Assembly (NCBI RefSeq): GCF_904849725.1
Contig: NC_058518.1
Coordinates: 415,097,081-415,161,080, forward strand
Direction of reading: 5' to 3'
DNA length: 64,000 bases
Source of the DNA: Hordeum vulgare subsp. vulgare
Taxonomy: Eukaryota; Streptophyta; Magnoliopsida; Poales; Poaceae
Shown here: piece after piece, positions 23,278 to 34,894 of the stretch
Layout of the letters: each line of letters starts with the position of its first letter
Position numbering within the stretch: position 1 is the first letter of the stretch
Translations under genes and position numbers: made by a program
Notes under the pieces: model-generated
The model's database searches: none
Seen by the model: the letters and a program-made list of their open reading frames with translations, nothing else
What the model was told of the DNA's origin: nothing

Positions 23278-25130
23278 ACCAAGCTAGGCCAAAAGCCTAA
23301 GCTTGCGGGAGTATGTGTTCTCACCGACTTTACATTCATGCTTATGCTTTCACTTTGTTAGCCGGTGTTTACACTTTGCCACTGTATTATCCATGCTAGT
23401 TTATTTTCGTTTTCTTGTTGTCTTGTTTTGTGTCCTTTTGAGAAAACCCAAAAAGAGTTTTCTTTCTTCTTTTTCTTGTTGGGAGCTTTCCCGTGTAAAT
23501 AGTTTTCTTTTTCTTTGTGTCAAGGTAGAAGATATTGGTTACAATATTTATTGGTTCTTACATGCTTACCTATTTAGCTTTCAAAAGAGCCATATTACTT
23601 TGTCTTCTCCTTTGTGTTTGCCTACAGATTCAGCTTAGTCCAATGCACGAGCACTCTTATTATCATTCACATCGTTCGATCGTGCAAATGAAAGGCAACA
23701 ATGATGATATATGATCAAGTGACTGAGACTGAAAAGCTGGTATGAACTCTATCTATTTTGTTTTTGTAAATATGACTAGCTTGTTGACCCAGATTTAGTT
23801 TTGTTGTGAGAGAACCATGTTTGCAATGACTACTTAGAGATCATAGTTTCTGATGCCATGCTTATTTAGCTGAGAGCTTATAATGGTTTGTCTTGAATGC
23901 CAACATAGATTTTGAGATGACTGATGTAGTATGATAGGATGGTATTCTCCTTTGAATGTTTCAAGTGGCTTGACTTGGTGCATGTTCATGCATGTAGTTG
24001 AAACAAAATCAACATAGCCTCTATGATGTTCGTGTTCATGGTGATTTATAACCTGTTCATGCTTGCATTCAATGTTAGTCAAACTCATTGCATCTTGATG
24101 ACTGTTGTCGCTCTCTAGTTGGTTGCTTCCCAGTCTTTTGCTAGCCTTCACTTGTACTAAGTGGAATACTGCTTGTGCATCCACTTCCATAAACCCAAAA
24201 GTTTTTCCATGAGAGTCCACCATACCTACCTATTTGCCGTATCTACCCGCCGTTCCAAGTAAATTTGCATGTGCCACTCTCTAAACCTTCAAGAAATAAT
24301 CTGTTTTGCATGCCCGAACCGCTCATGTGGTGACAGGGGGCTATTGGTATCTTCCATGCTAGGAGTGTTATCCTCGACATGTGTTTATTCACTGTCATTC
24401 ACGAGAAAGGGGCCGGTAATTGGAATCCCCAGTTCCACGCTTAAATCGAAAACATAACTGTAAAACAAGACTCCCCCCCGGATTGATGTTAGTATGGACG
24501 GTACCCGAGGATTCCGCTAGCCGTGGAGTGTGATTGAGAACTCTTGGTCATTGCGTTGACAATGAAAGCATGCCACCCAAAATTATTATCTCTATTTTCA
24601 AAGCTTGAGCTCTGGCACCTCTGTAAATCAATGCTTCCCTCTGCGAAGGGCATATCTATTTATTCTCCTGTCGAGTCATCCTCCTCTTTTATAAGCACCA
24701 ATTAGAGAGCACCTCTGTCATTTTTATGCTTTGCTTTTGATTGATATTGAGTATGACTATGACTAGATCTTCGTTTCTATGAATTACAATGTTTACTCAG
24801 CCCTTGATCTTTGAAAGTGCTCTGCATTTATGTTTTGCAGTCTCAGAAAGAGCTAGCGAGATACCACCTATTCATATTGCTTCATGCCTGTTTTGATTGA
24901 AGTGTTGGTATTTGAAACTCATTATTATTTGCTCGTTAGCTGATTATGGCATTGATATTAGTTTATCGTGAGACCTTTGTGACATTTGCTTATGTGGTTA
25001 ACTTATGATCTTGCTGAAATTCTGGTTATGAGTTAGACATAGTTGCAACAACAAGATCTAACAGAGTTTGTCAAAGTTTTTCTTTCTCTCTCAGTTTGTC
25101 AACTGAGTTGCTTGAGGACAAGCAAGGTTT
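23278..25130 (+). other. Element I 3' non-coding region
   Basis: About 1.85 kb without a supported gene between the second ORF and the polypurine tract. It contains CCACCATACCTACCTATTTG at 24219-24238, a block also found in Elements II, III and IV. A small stem with an AGGA loop (25110-25123) lies just before the polypurine tract. The antisense ORF of 129 codons at 24223-23834 has no recognisable motif and is not called. Confidence 0.7.
25110..25123 (+). promoter_or_regulatory. AGGA-loop stem before the Element I polypurine tract
   Basis: GCTTGAGGACAAGC can fold as a 5-bp stem (GCTTG/CAAGC) with an AGGA loop, 7 bp before the polypurine tract. Elements II, III and IV have CTCGAGGACGAG in the same place, so one stem pair changes from C-G to T-A while pairing is kept. 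Confidence 0.55.
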
Positions 25131-25145
25131 TAAGCTTGGGGGAGT
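25131..25145 (+). other. Polypurine tract of Element I
   Basis: TAAGCTTGGGGGAGT lies directly before the 3' LTR terminus TGATACG. This is the Athila-type tract seen, with small changes, in Elements II, III and IV. Confidence 0.85.
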
Positions 25146-26853
25146 TGATACGTCTCCATCGTATCTACTTTTCCAAACTCTTTTGCCCTTGTTTTGGACT
25201 CTAATTTGCATGATTTGAATGGAACAAACCTGGACTGACGCTGTTTTCAGCAGAATTGCCTTGGTGTTATTTTTGTGCAGAAATCAAAGTTCTCCAAACG
25301 TCCTAAAAATTTACGGGGAGCAATTTTGGAAAATATGAAAAATATTTGTGCCAAGTTCCACCTGAGGGGGTGGGCCAGTGGGCCACAAGCCCTCACTCCG
25401 CCACCACCCCCTTGTGGCGGTGGGCAGGCTTGTGGGGCCCACACGGCTCTGTCACCCCCAACCTCAGGTCTATAAGTTCACTTTCGTCCCAGAAAAAAAG
25501 AGAAGTTCTCGTCGCGTTTGCGACACACAGGCGCCGCCACCACCTGTTCTTCATCTAGAGGGCAGATCTGGAGTCCGTCTTGGGCTCCGGAGAGGGGAAA
25601 TCGTCGCCATCGTCATCATCAACCTTCTTCCCTCTCCAATTCCATGAAGCTCTTCGTCATTCATGAGTAATCTATTCGTAGGCTCATTGGGCGGTGATGA
25701 GTAGGATGAGATCTATCATGTAATCGAGTTAGTTTTGATGGGGAATGATCCCTAGTATCCACTATGTTCCGAGATTGATGTTGCTACTACTTTGCCATGC
25801 TTAATGCTTGTCACTAGGGCCCGAGCGCCATGATTTCAGATATGAAATTATTATGTTGTCACCAATATATGTGTGTTTTAGATCCGATCTTGCAAGTTGT
25901 AGTTACCTACTATGTGTTATGATCCAGCAACCCCGGAGTGACAATAATCGGAACCACTCCAGGCGATGACCATAGTTTGAGGAGTTCATATGTTCACCAA
26001 GTGCTAATGCGTTGGTTCGGTTCTTTATTAAAAGGAGAACCTTAATATCCCGTAGTTTCCTTTTGGACCCTGCTGCCACGGGAGGGATGGACAATAGATG
26101 TCATGCAAGTTCTTTTCCCTAAGCACGTATGACGACACACAGAATGCATGCCTACATCACATTGACGAACGAGAGCTAGCCACATATCTCTCCGTGTTAA
26201 ACTGTTGCATGATGAATATCATCCAAACAAATCACCGACCCATTGCCTACGAGTTTGTCCTACTGTTGCTGTTACTACTGTTGGTGCTACTGTTACTTGT
26301 CTTGCTCTGCTGCTGTTACTACTGCTGCTACTGCTGTTACTTGTCTTGCTCTGGTGCTACTGTTGCTACTACTGTCGGTTGCTACTGTTGCTACTTGCTA
26401 CTGCTATCACTACTGCTGTTCCTTGCCACTGCTATTGCTTGTTACACTGCTGCTACGTGCTACTATCTTGATCGCTACTCGTTGACGGGAACTGACAATT
26501 TCCGTCAATGAGGCAACTTGGCGCCATTGATACAATTGTTAGGAATAGTCTGCCGTCAACAGATCGTTTCTGACACCGTTGTTATCATACTACTTTGCTA
26601 CTGATACTTTGCTTGAAGATACTAATCTTTCAGGTGTGGTTGAATCTGACGCATTCAGCTGCCAATACTTGAGAGTATCCTCTCACCTCGTGTATGACTA
26701 ACCAACAAATTTGGGTCGAATACTCTACCCTCGAAAACTGCTACGATCCCACGCGCTGGTGGGCCGTCAACAACATTCTTCTAGTTTTGATTTCCGGAAA
26801 GTGCTAGCAGCTTTCTTCTGGTGCAGTTGCAAGGGGAAGAACAGTTGACATCA
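25146..26853 (+). repeat. Element I 3' LTR
   Basis: 1708 bp, TGATACG...GACATCA, followed by the GGCAC duplication (26854-26858). It carries a single copy of the segment that is duplicated in the 5' LTR. It includes PBS-like echoes near its 3' end (for example CTTCTGGTGCAGTTGCAAGG near 26815-26834). Confidence 0.93.
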
Positions 26854-26858
26854 GGCAC

Positions 26859-27044
26859 GCATGGTAAGGTCAGCTTTACCTGGGCCGCTATAGCCATGCC
26901 TTTGATGATGCGTCCCTGACACGCTTGTCAGGGTGATGTGACTAGGGCTGACCCATCTCAGGACAAGAGGTCGCCCTATGTTGTTTTTTAAAGGAGGATG
27001 GGGGAAATGCCCGAATTTGCCTACCCTGGGGTTATCCCCCGTCA
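26859..27044 (-). repeat. Outer Gypsy 3' LTR, proximal part
   Basis: On the minus strand the LTR starts TGACGGGGGATAACCCCAGG at 27044. It runs to the Element I insertion and continues at 16375 towards 15719. Total LTR length would be about 840 bp. Confidence 0.65.
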
Positions 27045-27061
27045 GTAGTCCCCGAAGCAGG
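27045..27061 (-). other. Polypurine tract of the outer Gypsy
   Basis: The minus strand reads CCTGCTTCGGGGACTAC directly before TGACGGGGG. A CGGGGACTAC tract next to a TGACGGGGG terminus is common in grass Gypsy elements. Confidence 0.6.
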
Positions 27062-27445
27062 GGAGGCCCGCCGACTCGTAGCAGCGGACCTTGCCGGCTT
27101 TGATCCTTCACCCGCGGGCTCGTCGAGCCACAAAAGGACTCCTTGCCATCCGTAAGCGTCCTGGATCGCAGTGGGCCATCGTGTGGACCGCCTCGGGCTC
27201 TCCGACGTGCAGAGGAAGGACGTCACATGCGGCACACCGTGGGCCAAGGCCTGACAAGCCATGCGCGTGACAAGACCGAGCCATGGGGCGAGGCCTGCAT
27301 GACCACGACTCGGTCCATGTGCGTGGATCTTCTGCATATGTGGGCGATGGTTGGAGCTCCCCACGTGCAACAGTGCCACCTGTGCGAGACAGAGGTAGTG
27401 GGGATCGTGCACGTCGGATCCCCTCCCCCACTATCCCGCGTGGGG

Positions 27446-27452
27446 TTTAAAT
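27446..27452 (+). promoter_or_regulatory. Possible TATA box of the outer Gypsy antisense gene
   Basis: TTTAAAT in a GC-rich context lies about 195 bp before the ATG at 27641, on the strand opposite to the element's own pol. Its role is inferred from position only. Confidence 0.35.
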
Positions 27453-27640
27453 GGCCAGAAGAAGGGGCTGAGGGTGCCATTTGCTCCCCTGTCCCCGTCC
27501 CTTGCCTTCCCCATCGCTCCTATCCCCCCACACACAGAGAGAAGCGTTGGCCGTTTGCCTACCATGCCACCGTTTGCTACCCGCTGGGACCTGCCATCCT
27601 CTCCAATCTTCGGCCCCGCGCGCTGAGCCGCCACTGAACC

Positions 27641-27765
27641 TGATGATGACCAGGGGCGCCTAGGACAGCAACGACCTCAATGAGGAGTACATCGAATGCC
27701 TCTGCCATCGCTGTAATCCACCACCGGCAGAGCTTGTCGCCGCGTGCATCGTGGGGGCGGAATAC
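27641..27765 (+). pseudogene. Outer Gypsy antisense gene, N-terminal fragment
   Basis: The plus strand reads ATGATGACC..., then an in-frame TAG at 27661, then DSNDLNEEYIECLCHRCNPP and PAELVAACIVGAEY before the BARE1-like element interrupts at 27766. The sequence is reminiscent of the 'putative gypsy type transposon' (Transposase_28) family, genes carried antisense in grass Gypsy elements. The coiled-coil part of what I take to be the same gene is at 46534-48240. The sequence originally joining them is not all present, because material was lost at the BARE1/Harbinger junction. Confidence 0.45.
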
Positions 27766-29591
27766 TGTTGGAATTATGCCCTAGAGGCAATAATAAATGT
27801 ATAGTTATTATTATAATTCCTGTATCAAGATAATAGTTTATTATCCATGCTATAATTGTATTGAATGAAGACTCATTTACATGTGTGGATACATAGACGA
27901 AACACCGTCCCTAGCATGCCTCTAGTTGGCTAGCCAGTTGATCGATGATAGTCAGTGTCTTCTGATTATGAACAAGGTGTTGTTGCTTGATAACTGGGTC
28001 ACGTCATTGGGAGAATCACGTGATGGACTAGACCCAAACTAATAGACGTAGCATGTTGATCGTGTCATTTTGTTGCTACTGTTTTCTGCGTGTCAAGTAT
28101 TTATTCCTATGACCATGAGATCATATAACTCACTGACACCGGAGGAATGCTTTGTGTGTATCAAACGTCGCAACGTAACTGGGTGACTATAAAGATGCTC
28201 TACAGGTATCTCCGAAGGTGTTAGTTGAGTTAGTATGGATCAAGACTGGGATTTGTCACTCCGTGTGACGGAGAGGTATCTCGGGGCCCACTCGGTAATA
28301 CAACATCACACACAAGCCTTGCAAGCAATGTAACTTAATGTAAGTTGCGGGATCTTGTATTATGGAACGAGTAAAGAGACTTGCCGGTAAACGAGATTGA
28401 AATAGGTATGCGGATACTGACGATCGAATCTCGGGCAAGTAACATACCGAAGGATAAAGGGAATGACATACGGGATTATACGAATCCTTGGCACTGAGGT
28501 TCAAACGATAAGATCTTCGTAGAATATGTAGGATCCAATATGGGCATCCAGGTCCCGCTATTGGATATTGACCGAGGAGTCTCTCGGGTCATGTCTACAT
28601 AGTTCTCGAACCCGCAGGGTCTGCACACTTAAGGTTCGACGTTGTTTTATGCGTATTTGAGTTATATGGTTGGTTACCGAATGTTGTTCGGAGTCCCGGA
28701 TGAGATCACGGACGTCACGAGGGTTTCCGGAATAGTCCGGAAACGAAGATTGATATATAGGATGACCTCATTTGATTACCGGAAGGTTTTCGGAGTTACC
28801 GGGAATGTACCGGGAATGACGAATGGGTTCCGGGAGTTCACCGGAGGGGGGCAACCCACTCCGGGGAAGCCCATAGGTATTTGTGGGGGTCACACCAGCC
28901 CTTAGTGGGCTGGTGGGACAGCCCACCAAATCCTATGCGCCAAGGAAGAAAAAATCAAAGGAAGAAAAAAAAAGAGGAAGAAGTGGGAAAGGGGAAGGAC
29001 TCCCTCCCACCAAACCAAGTAGGACTCGGTTTGGGGGGGGGGAGAGTCCTCCCCCCTGGCTCGGCCGACCCCTTGGGGTTCCCTTGGACCCCAAGGCAAG
29101 GTCCCCCTCCCTCCTCCTATATATATGGGGCTTTTAGGGCAGATTTGAGACGACTTTCTCACGGCTGCCCGACCACATACCTCCATAGTTTTTCCTCTAG
29201 ATCGTGTTTCTGCGGAGCTCGGGCGGAGCCCTGCTGAGACAAGATCATCACCAACCTCCGGAGCGCCGTCACGCTGCCGGAGAACTCTTCTACCTCTCCG
29301 TCTCTCTTGCTGGATCAAGAAGGCCGAGATCATCGTCGAGCTATACGTGTGCTGAACGCGGAGGTGCCGTCCGTTCGGTACTAGATCGTGGGACTGATCG
29401 CGGGATTGTTCGCGGGGCGGATCGAGGGACGTGAGGACGTTCCACTACATCAACCGCGATCTCTAATCGCTTCTGCTGTACGATCTACAAGGGTACGTAG
29501 ATCACTCATCCCCTCTCGTAGATGGACATCACCATGATAGGTCTTCGTGCGCGTAGGAAATTTTTTGTTTCCCATGCGACGTTCCCCAACA
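27766..29591 (+). repeat. BARE1-like 5' LTR
   Basis: 1826 bp, TGTTGGAATTATG...CCCCAACA. It contains a run of 10 G near 29032, a TATA box near 29118 and the R/U5 region. Its last part is the reverse complement of the start of the old Angela LTRs at 5385 and 12381, which confirms family and orientation. Confidence 0.95.
29118..29126 (+). promoter_or_regulatory. TATA box of the BARE1-like LTR
   Basis: CCTATATATATGGGG in the 5' LTR, about 475 bp before its end. BARE1 LTRs are known to have active TATA-driven promoters; here I see only the motif. Confidence 0.65.
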
Positions 29592-29592
29592 G

Positions 29593-29604
29593 TGGTATCA
29601 GAGC
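29593..29604 (+). other. Primer-binding site (tRNA-iMet)
   Basis: TGGTATCAGAGC, one base after the LTR end, is the standard initiator-Met primer site of plant Copia elements. Confidence 0.92.
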
Positions 29605-30861
29605 TAGGTTCATGCGTAGATGTCTTCTCGAGTAGAACACAAAAGGTTTTGTGGGCGGTGATGTGCGTTTTGCTGCCCTCCTTAGTCTTTTCTTGATTCC
29701 GCGGTATTGTTGGATTGAAGCGGCTTGGACCGACATTACTCGTACGCTTACGAGAGACTGGTTTCATCGTTACGAGTAACCCCCTTTGCTCAAAGATGAC
29801 TGGCAAGTGACGGTTTCTCCAACTTTAGTTGAATCGGATTTGACCGAGGAGGTCCTTGGATGAGGTTAAATAGCAACTCATATATCTCCGTTGTGGTGTT
29901 TGCGTAAGTAAGATGCGATCCTACTAGATACCCTTGGTCACCACGTAAAACATGCAAGAACAAAATTAGAGGACGTCTAACTTGTTTTTGCAGGGTATAA
30001 TTGTGATGTGATATGGCCAATGATGTGATGTGATATATTGGATGTATGAGATGATCATGTTGTAATAGAAATATCGACTTGCACGTCGATGGTACGGCAA
30101 CCGGCAGGAGCCATAGGGTTGTCTTTATACTAACATATGTGCTTGCAGATGCGTTTACTATTTTGCTAGGATGTAGCTTTAGTAGTGATAGCATAAGTAG
30201 CACGACAACCCCGATGGCAACACGTTGATGGAGATCATGATGATGGAGATCATGGTGTGGCGCCGGTGACAAGAAGATCGTGCCGGTGCTTTGGTGATGG
30301 AGATCAAGAAGCACGTAACGATGGCCATATCATGTCACTTATGAATTGCATGTGATGTTAATCCTTTTATGCACCTTATTTTGCTTAGAACGACGGTAGC
30401 ATTATGAGGTGATCTCTCACTAAAATTTCAAAGATGAAATTGTGTTCTCCCCGACTGTGCACCGTTGCTACAGTTCGTCGTTTCGAGACACCACGTGATG
30501 ATCGGGTGTGATAGACTCAACGTTCACATACAACGGGTGCAAAACAGTTGCGCACGCGGAACACTCGGGTTAAGCTTGACGAGCCTAGCATGTGCAGACA
30601 TGGCCTCGGAACACATGAGACCGAAAGGTCGATCATGAATCATATACATGATATGATTAGCATAGGGATGCTTACCACTGAAACTACTCCCGACTCACGT
30701 GATGATCGGACTTGGGATAGTGTAGGTGGATCATGAACCACTCAAATGACTAGAGAGATGTACTTTTTGAGTGGGAGTTTAGCATGTAATTTGATTAAGT
30801 TGAACTCTAATTATCTTGAACATAGTCTAAGTCCACTTTGAATATATTTGTGTTGTAGATC

Positions 30862-33800
30862 ATGGCTCACGCAAGTGTCATCCTCAATTTTAATACGTTC
30901 CTAGAGAAAGCTAAGTTGAAAGATGATGGAAGCAACTTTGTAGACTGGGCTCGTAATCTTAAGCTAATCTTACAAGCTGGAAAGAAGGATTATGTCCTTA
31001 ATGCTGCGCTAGGAGATGAACCACCCGCTACGGCTGATCAGGATGTTAAGAACGCTTGGTTAGCGCGTAAGGAGGACTACTCAATAGTTCAATGTGCAGT
31101 CTTGTATGGCTTAGAACCGGGACTTCAACGTCGCTTTGAGCGTCATGGAGCATTTGAGATGTTCCAGGAGTTGAAGTTCATCTTTCAGAAGAACGCCCGG
31201 ATCGAGAGGTATGAGACCTCCGATAAATTCTATGCTTGCAAGATGGAGGAAAACTCGTCTGTGAGTGAACATGTGCTCAAAATGTCTGGGTACTCAAACC
31301 GTCTAGCTGAACTGGGGATTGAACTCCCGCAAGAAGCTATCACTGACAGAATCCTTCAATCACTGCCGCCAAGCTATAAAGGCTTTGTGTTGAACTACAA
31401 CATGCAAGGGATGAACAAATCTCCCGGCGAGTTGTTTGCGATGCTGAAAGTCGCAGAGTCTGAACTCCGTAAAGAGCATCAAGTGTTGATGGTGAGCAAG
31501 ACCACTAGTTTCAAGAGAAATGGCAAAGGCAAGAAGGGCAATTCGAAGAAGAGCGGCAAGCCTGTTGCCAATCCGCCGAAGAAACCCAAGGCTGGACCTA
31601 AGCCTGAAACAGAGTGCTTCTATTGCAAGGGTATGGGTCACTGGAAGCGCAATTGCCCCAAGTATCTGGCAGATAAGAAGGCGGGCAAAGAAAAATCAGG
31701 TATATTTGATATACATGTTATTGATGTGTACTTAACCAGCTCTCGTAGTAGTGCCTGGGTATTCGATACCGGTTCTGTTGCTCACATTTGCAACTCGAAG
31801 CAGGAACTGCGGAATAGACGAAGGCTGGCGAAAGACGAAGTGACGATGCGCGTAGGAAACGGTTCCAAGGTTGATGCAATCGCCGTCGGCACAGTGTCAC
31901 TTCAACTACCATCGGGATTAGTGATGAACTTAAATCATTGTTATTTAGTGCCTGCGTTGAGCATGAACATTATATCTGGATCTTGTTTATTGCGAGACGG
32001 TTACTCTTTTAAGTCTGAGAATAATGGTTGTTCTATTTCTATGAGTAACATCTTTTATGGTCATGCACCGAATGTGAGAGGATTGTTCATATTGAATCTT
32101 GATAGAGATACGCATATACATAACATTGAGACCAAAAGAGTTAGAGTAAACAATGATAGCGCCATATTTTTGTGGCACTGCCGCTTGGGTCATATTGGTG
32201 TAAAGCGCATGAAGAAACTCCATGCTGATGGACTTTTGGAGTCACTTGACTTTGATTCACTTGACACGTGCGAACCATGCCTCATGGGCAAGATGACTAA
32301 GACTCCGTTCTCCGGAACAATGGAGCGTGCAAGTGACTTGTTGGAAATCATACATACCGATGTGTGTGGTCCAATGAGCGTGGAGGCACGCGGCGGATAT
32401 CGTTATCTCCTCACCTTCACTGACGATTTAAGTAGATATGGTTATGTCTACTTGATGAAGCACAAGTCTGAAACATTCGAAAAGTTCAAGAAATTTCAGA
32501 GTGAAGTGGAAAATCATCGTAACAAGAAGATCAAGTTCCTACGGTCTGATCGTGGGGGTGAATATCTGAGTTTCGAGTTTGGTACTCACTTAAAACAATG
32601 TGGAATTGTTTCGCAGTTAACACCGCCTGGAACACCACAGCGTAATGGTGTGTCCGAACGTCGTAATCGTACTTTGTTAGAAATGGTGCGATCTATGATG
32701 TCTCTTACTGATTTGCCGTTATCGTTCTGGGGTTATGCATTAGAAACAGCTGCATTCACTTTAAATAGGGCACCATCGAAATCCGTTGAGACGACACCAT
32801 ACGAACTGTGGTATGGCAAGAGGCCAAAGTTGTCGTTTCTTAAAGTTTGGGGATGTGATGCTTATGTCAAAAAGCTTCAGCCTGAAAAGCTGGAACCCAA
32901 AGCGGAAAAGTGCGTCTTCATAGGTTACCCAAAAGAGACAGTTGGGTACACCTTCTATCTCAAATCCGAGGGCAAAGTGTTTGTTGCTAAGAACGGAACT
33001 TTTCTCGAGAAGGATTTTCTCTCTAGAGAATTGAGTGGGAGGAAGATAGAACTTGACGAGGTTGTCGAACCTCTCATCCCTCTGGATGGTGGCGCAGGGC
33101 AAGGGGAAACCTCTGTCATTGCGACGCCAGTTGAGGAGGAAGTTAATGATGATGATCATGAAACTCCAGTTCAAGTTTCTGTTGAACCACGCAGGTCGAC
33201 GAGATCACGTGCTGCTCCAGAGTGGTACGGTAATCCCGTCTTGACAATCATGTTGTTAGACAACAATGAACCTGCAAATTATGAAGAAGCAATGGTGGGC
33301 CCAGATTCCAACAAATGGCTAGAAGCCATGAAATCCGAGATAGGATCCATGTATGAGAACAAAGTATGGACTTTGGAGATACTACCTGAGGGCCGCAAGG
33401 CTATTCAGAACAAATGGATCTTTAAGAAGAAGACGGACGCTGACGGTAATGTGACCGTTTATAAAGCTCGACTTGTGGCAAAGGGTTTTTCACAAGTTCC
33501 AGGAATTGACTACGATGAGACTTTCTCTCCCGTAGCGATGCTTAAGTCCGTCAGAATCATGTTAGCAATAGCTGCATTTTTCGATTATGAAATTTGGCAG
33601 ATGGATGTCAAAACGGCGTTCCTTAATGGTTTCCTTAAGGAAGAGTTGTATATGATGCAACCCGAAGGTTTTGTCGATCCTAAAAATGCTGACAAGGTGT
33701 GCAAGCTCCAGCGATCCATTTATGGTCTGGTGCAAGCATCTCGGAGTTGGAACAAACGCTTTGATGAGGTGATCAAAGCATTTGGGTTTATACAAGTGGT

Positions 33801-34842
33801 TGGAGAATCTTGTATTTACAAGAAAGTGAGTGGGAGCTCTGTGGCGTTTCTAATATTATATGTGGATGACATATTACTGATTGGAAACAACGTAGAGCTT
33901 TTGGAGAGCATAAAAGGTTACTTGAATAAAAGTTTCTCTATGAAGGACCTAGGAGAAGCTGCTTACATTCTAGGCATTAAGATCTATAGGGATAGATCAA
34001 AACGCCTGATAGGACTTTCACAAAGCACATACCTTGATAAAGTTTTGAAGAGGTTCAAAATGGAACAGTCCAAGAAAGGGTTCTTGCCAGTGTTACAAGG
34101 TACGAGATTGAGTAAGACTCAGTGCCCAGCAACTGATGAAGATAGAGAGCATATGCGCTCCGTCCCCTATGCTTCAGCCATAGGCTCTATCATGTATGCA
34201 ATGCTGTGCACTAGACCGGATGTTAGCCTGGCCATAAGTATGGCAGGCAGGTTCCAGAGTAATCCAGGAGTGGATCACTGGACAGCGGTCAAGAATATCC
34301 TGAAGTACCTGAAAAGGACTAAGGAGATGTTTCTCGTGTATGGAGGTGACGAAGAGCTCGCCGTAAAAGGTTACGTCGATGCAAGCTTTGACACAGATCC
34401 GGACGACTCTAAGTCGCAAACCGGATACATATTTATTCTTAATGGGGGTGCAGTAAGCTGGTGCAGTTCCAAGCAAAGCGTCGTAGCAGATTCTACATGT
34501 GAAGCAGAGTACATGGCTGCCTCGGAGGCGGCTAAGGAGGGTGTCTGGATGAAGCAGTTCATGACGGATCTTGGAGTGGTGCCAAGTGCACTGGATCCAA
34601 TAACCTTGTTCTGTGACAACACTGGTGCCATTGCCTTAGCAAAGGAACCAAGGTTTCACAAGAAGACCAGACACATCAAACGACGCTTCAACCTCATCCG
34701 CGACTACGTCGAGGAGGAGGACGTAAATATATGCAAAGTGCACACGGATCTGAATGTAGCAGACCCGCTGACTAAACCTCTTCCACGGCCAAAACATGAT
34801 CGACACCAGAACTGTATGGGTGTTAGATTTATTACAATGTAA
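30862..34842 (+). CDS. Copia Gag-Pol polyprotein, intact, 1326 aa
   Basis: Single open frame encoding all proteins needed for Copia replication. Gag occupies about residues 1-250 and ends in a CCHC zinc knuckle (C252, C255, H260, C265). The aspartic protease has DTG at 302-304. The GAG-pre-integrase zinc region has H439 and H444 with C470 and C473. The integrase core has the D500, D563, E599 triad (D-D-35-E). Reverse transcriptase has YVDD at 1000-1003 and the upstream MDVKTAFLNG block. RNase H shows D1173, E1216 and D1252. Length is close to that of BARE1 polyproteins. The start is the ATG after a 1.26-kb leader, as in the family. I see no missing catalytic residue, so the protein may be functional. 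How this single frame would yield excess Gag cannot be told from sequence. Confidence 0.96.
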   Translation: MAHASVILNFNTFLEKAKLKDDGSNFVDWARNLKLILQAGKKDYVLNAALGDEPPATADQDVKNAWLARKEDYSIVQCAVLYGLEPGLQRRFERHGAFEMFQELKFIFQKNARIERYETSDKFYACKMEENSSVSEHVLKMSGYSNRLAELGIELPQEAITDRILQSLPPSYKGFVLNYNMQGMNKSPGELFAMLKVAESELRKEHQVLMVSKTTSFKRNGKGKKGNSKKSGKPVANPPKKPKAGPKPETECFYCKGMGHWKRNCPKYLADKKAGKEKSGIFDIHVIDVYLTSSRSSAWVFDTGSVAHICNSKQELRNRRRLAKDEVTMRVGNGSKVDAIAVGTVSLQLPSGLVMNLNHCYLVPALSMNIISGSCLLRDGYSFKSENNGCSISMSNIFYGHAPNVRGLFILNLDRDTHIHNIETKRVRVNNDSAIFLWHCRLGHIGVKRMKKLHADGLLESLDFDSLDTCEPCLMGKMTKTPFSGTMERASDLLEIIHTDVCGPMSVEARGGYRYLLTFTDDLSRYGYVYLMKHKSETFEKFKKFQSEVENHRNKKIKFLRSDRGGEYLSFEFGTHLKQCGIVSQLTPPGTPQRNGVSERRNRTLLEMVRSMMSLTDLPLSFWGYALETAAFTLNRAPSKSVETTPYELWYGKRPKLSFLKVWGCDAYVKKLQPEKLEPKAEKCVFIGYPKETVGYTFYLKSEGKVFVAKNGTFLEKDFLSRELSGRKIELDEVVEPLIPLDGGAGQGETSVIATPVEEEVNDDDHETPVQVSVEPRRSTRSRAAPEWYGNPVLTIMLLDNNEPANYEEAMVGPDSNKWLEAMKSEIGSMYENKVWTLEILPEGRKAIQNKWIFKKKTDADGNVTVYKARLVAKGFSQVPGIDYDETFSPVAMLKSVRIMLAIAAFFDYEIWQMDVKTAFLNGFLKEELYMMQPEGFVDPKNADKVCKLQRSIYGLVQASRSWNKRFDEVIKAFGFIQVVGESCIYKKVSGSSVAFLILYVDDILLIGNNVELLESIKGYLNKSFSMKDLGEAAYILGIKIYRDRSKRLIGLSQSTYLDKVLKRFKMEQSKKGFLPVLQGTRLSKTQCPATDEDREHMRSVPYASAIGSIMYAMLCTRPDVSLAISMAGRFQSNPGVDHWTAVKNILKYLKRTKEMFLVYGGDEELAVKGYVDASFDTDPDDSKSQTGYIFILNGGAVSWCSSKQSVVADSTCEAEYMAASEAAKEGVWMKQFMTDLGVVPSALDPITLFCDNTGAIALAKEPRFHKKTRHIKRRFNLIRDYVEEEDVNICKVHTDLNVADPLTKPLPRPKHDRHQNCMGVRFITM

Positions 34843-34879
34843 TTCACATGGTGATGTGAGGGCTAGATTATTGACTCTA

Positions 34880-34894
34880 GTGCAAGTGGGAGAC
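34880..34894 (+). other. Polypurine tract of the BARE1-like element
   Basis: GTGCAAGTGGGAGAC lies directly before the 3' LTR and is identical to the tract of the old Angela copy. Confidence 0.88.

Larger units (their letters stand above)
16376..26853 (+). mobile_element. Element I: Athila-lineage Gypsy element with gag-protease and an extra ORF, no reverse transcriptase or integrase
   Basis: Structurally complete 10,478-bp element. It has LTRs at 16376-18556 and 25146-26853, a tRNA-Asp primer site, a polypurine tract and a perfect GGCAC duplication. The internal region encodes gag plus retropepsin (18635-21472, two premature stops) and a separate intact ORF of 340 aa (22255-23277) preceded by an LTR-like segment. 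No reverse transcriptase, RNase H or integrase motif occurs anywhere inside, so it is non-autonomous. The LTR start TGATACGTCTCCATCGTATC and the tRNA-Asp primer are typical of the Triticeae Athila group (Sabrina, WHAM, Fatima); I cannot assign the exact family. Elements with gag only have been described in plants as TR-GAG. Confidence 0.9.

Noticed and set aside
23834..24223. Antisense 129-codon ORF in the 3' region of Element I
   Set aside because: No recognisable motif, no counterpart in the related elements, and it spans the shared non-coding block; best taken as chance.
27143..27637. Plus-strand 164-codon ORF before the outer Gypsy antisense gene
   Set aside because: Open in both strands because of high GC, Pro/Arg-rich without motif, and it ends at the likely start of the antisense gene.
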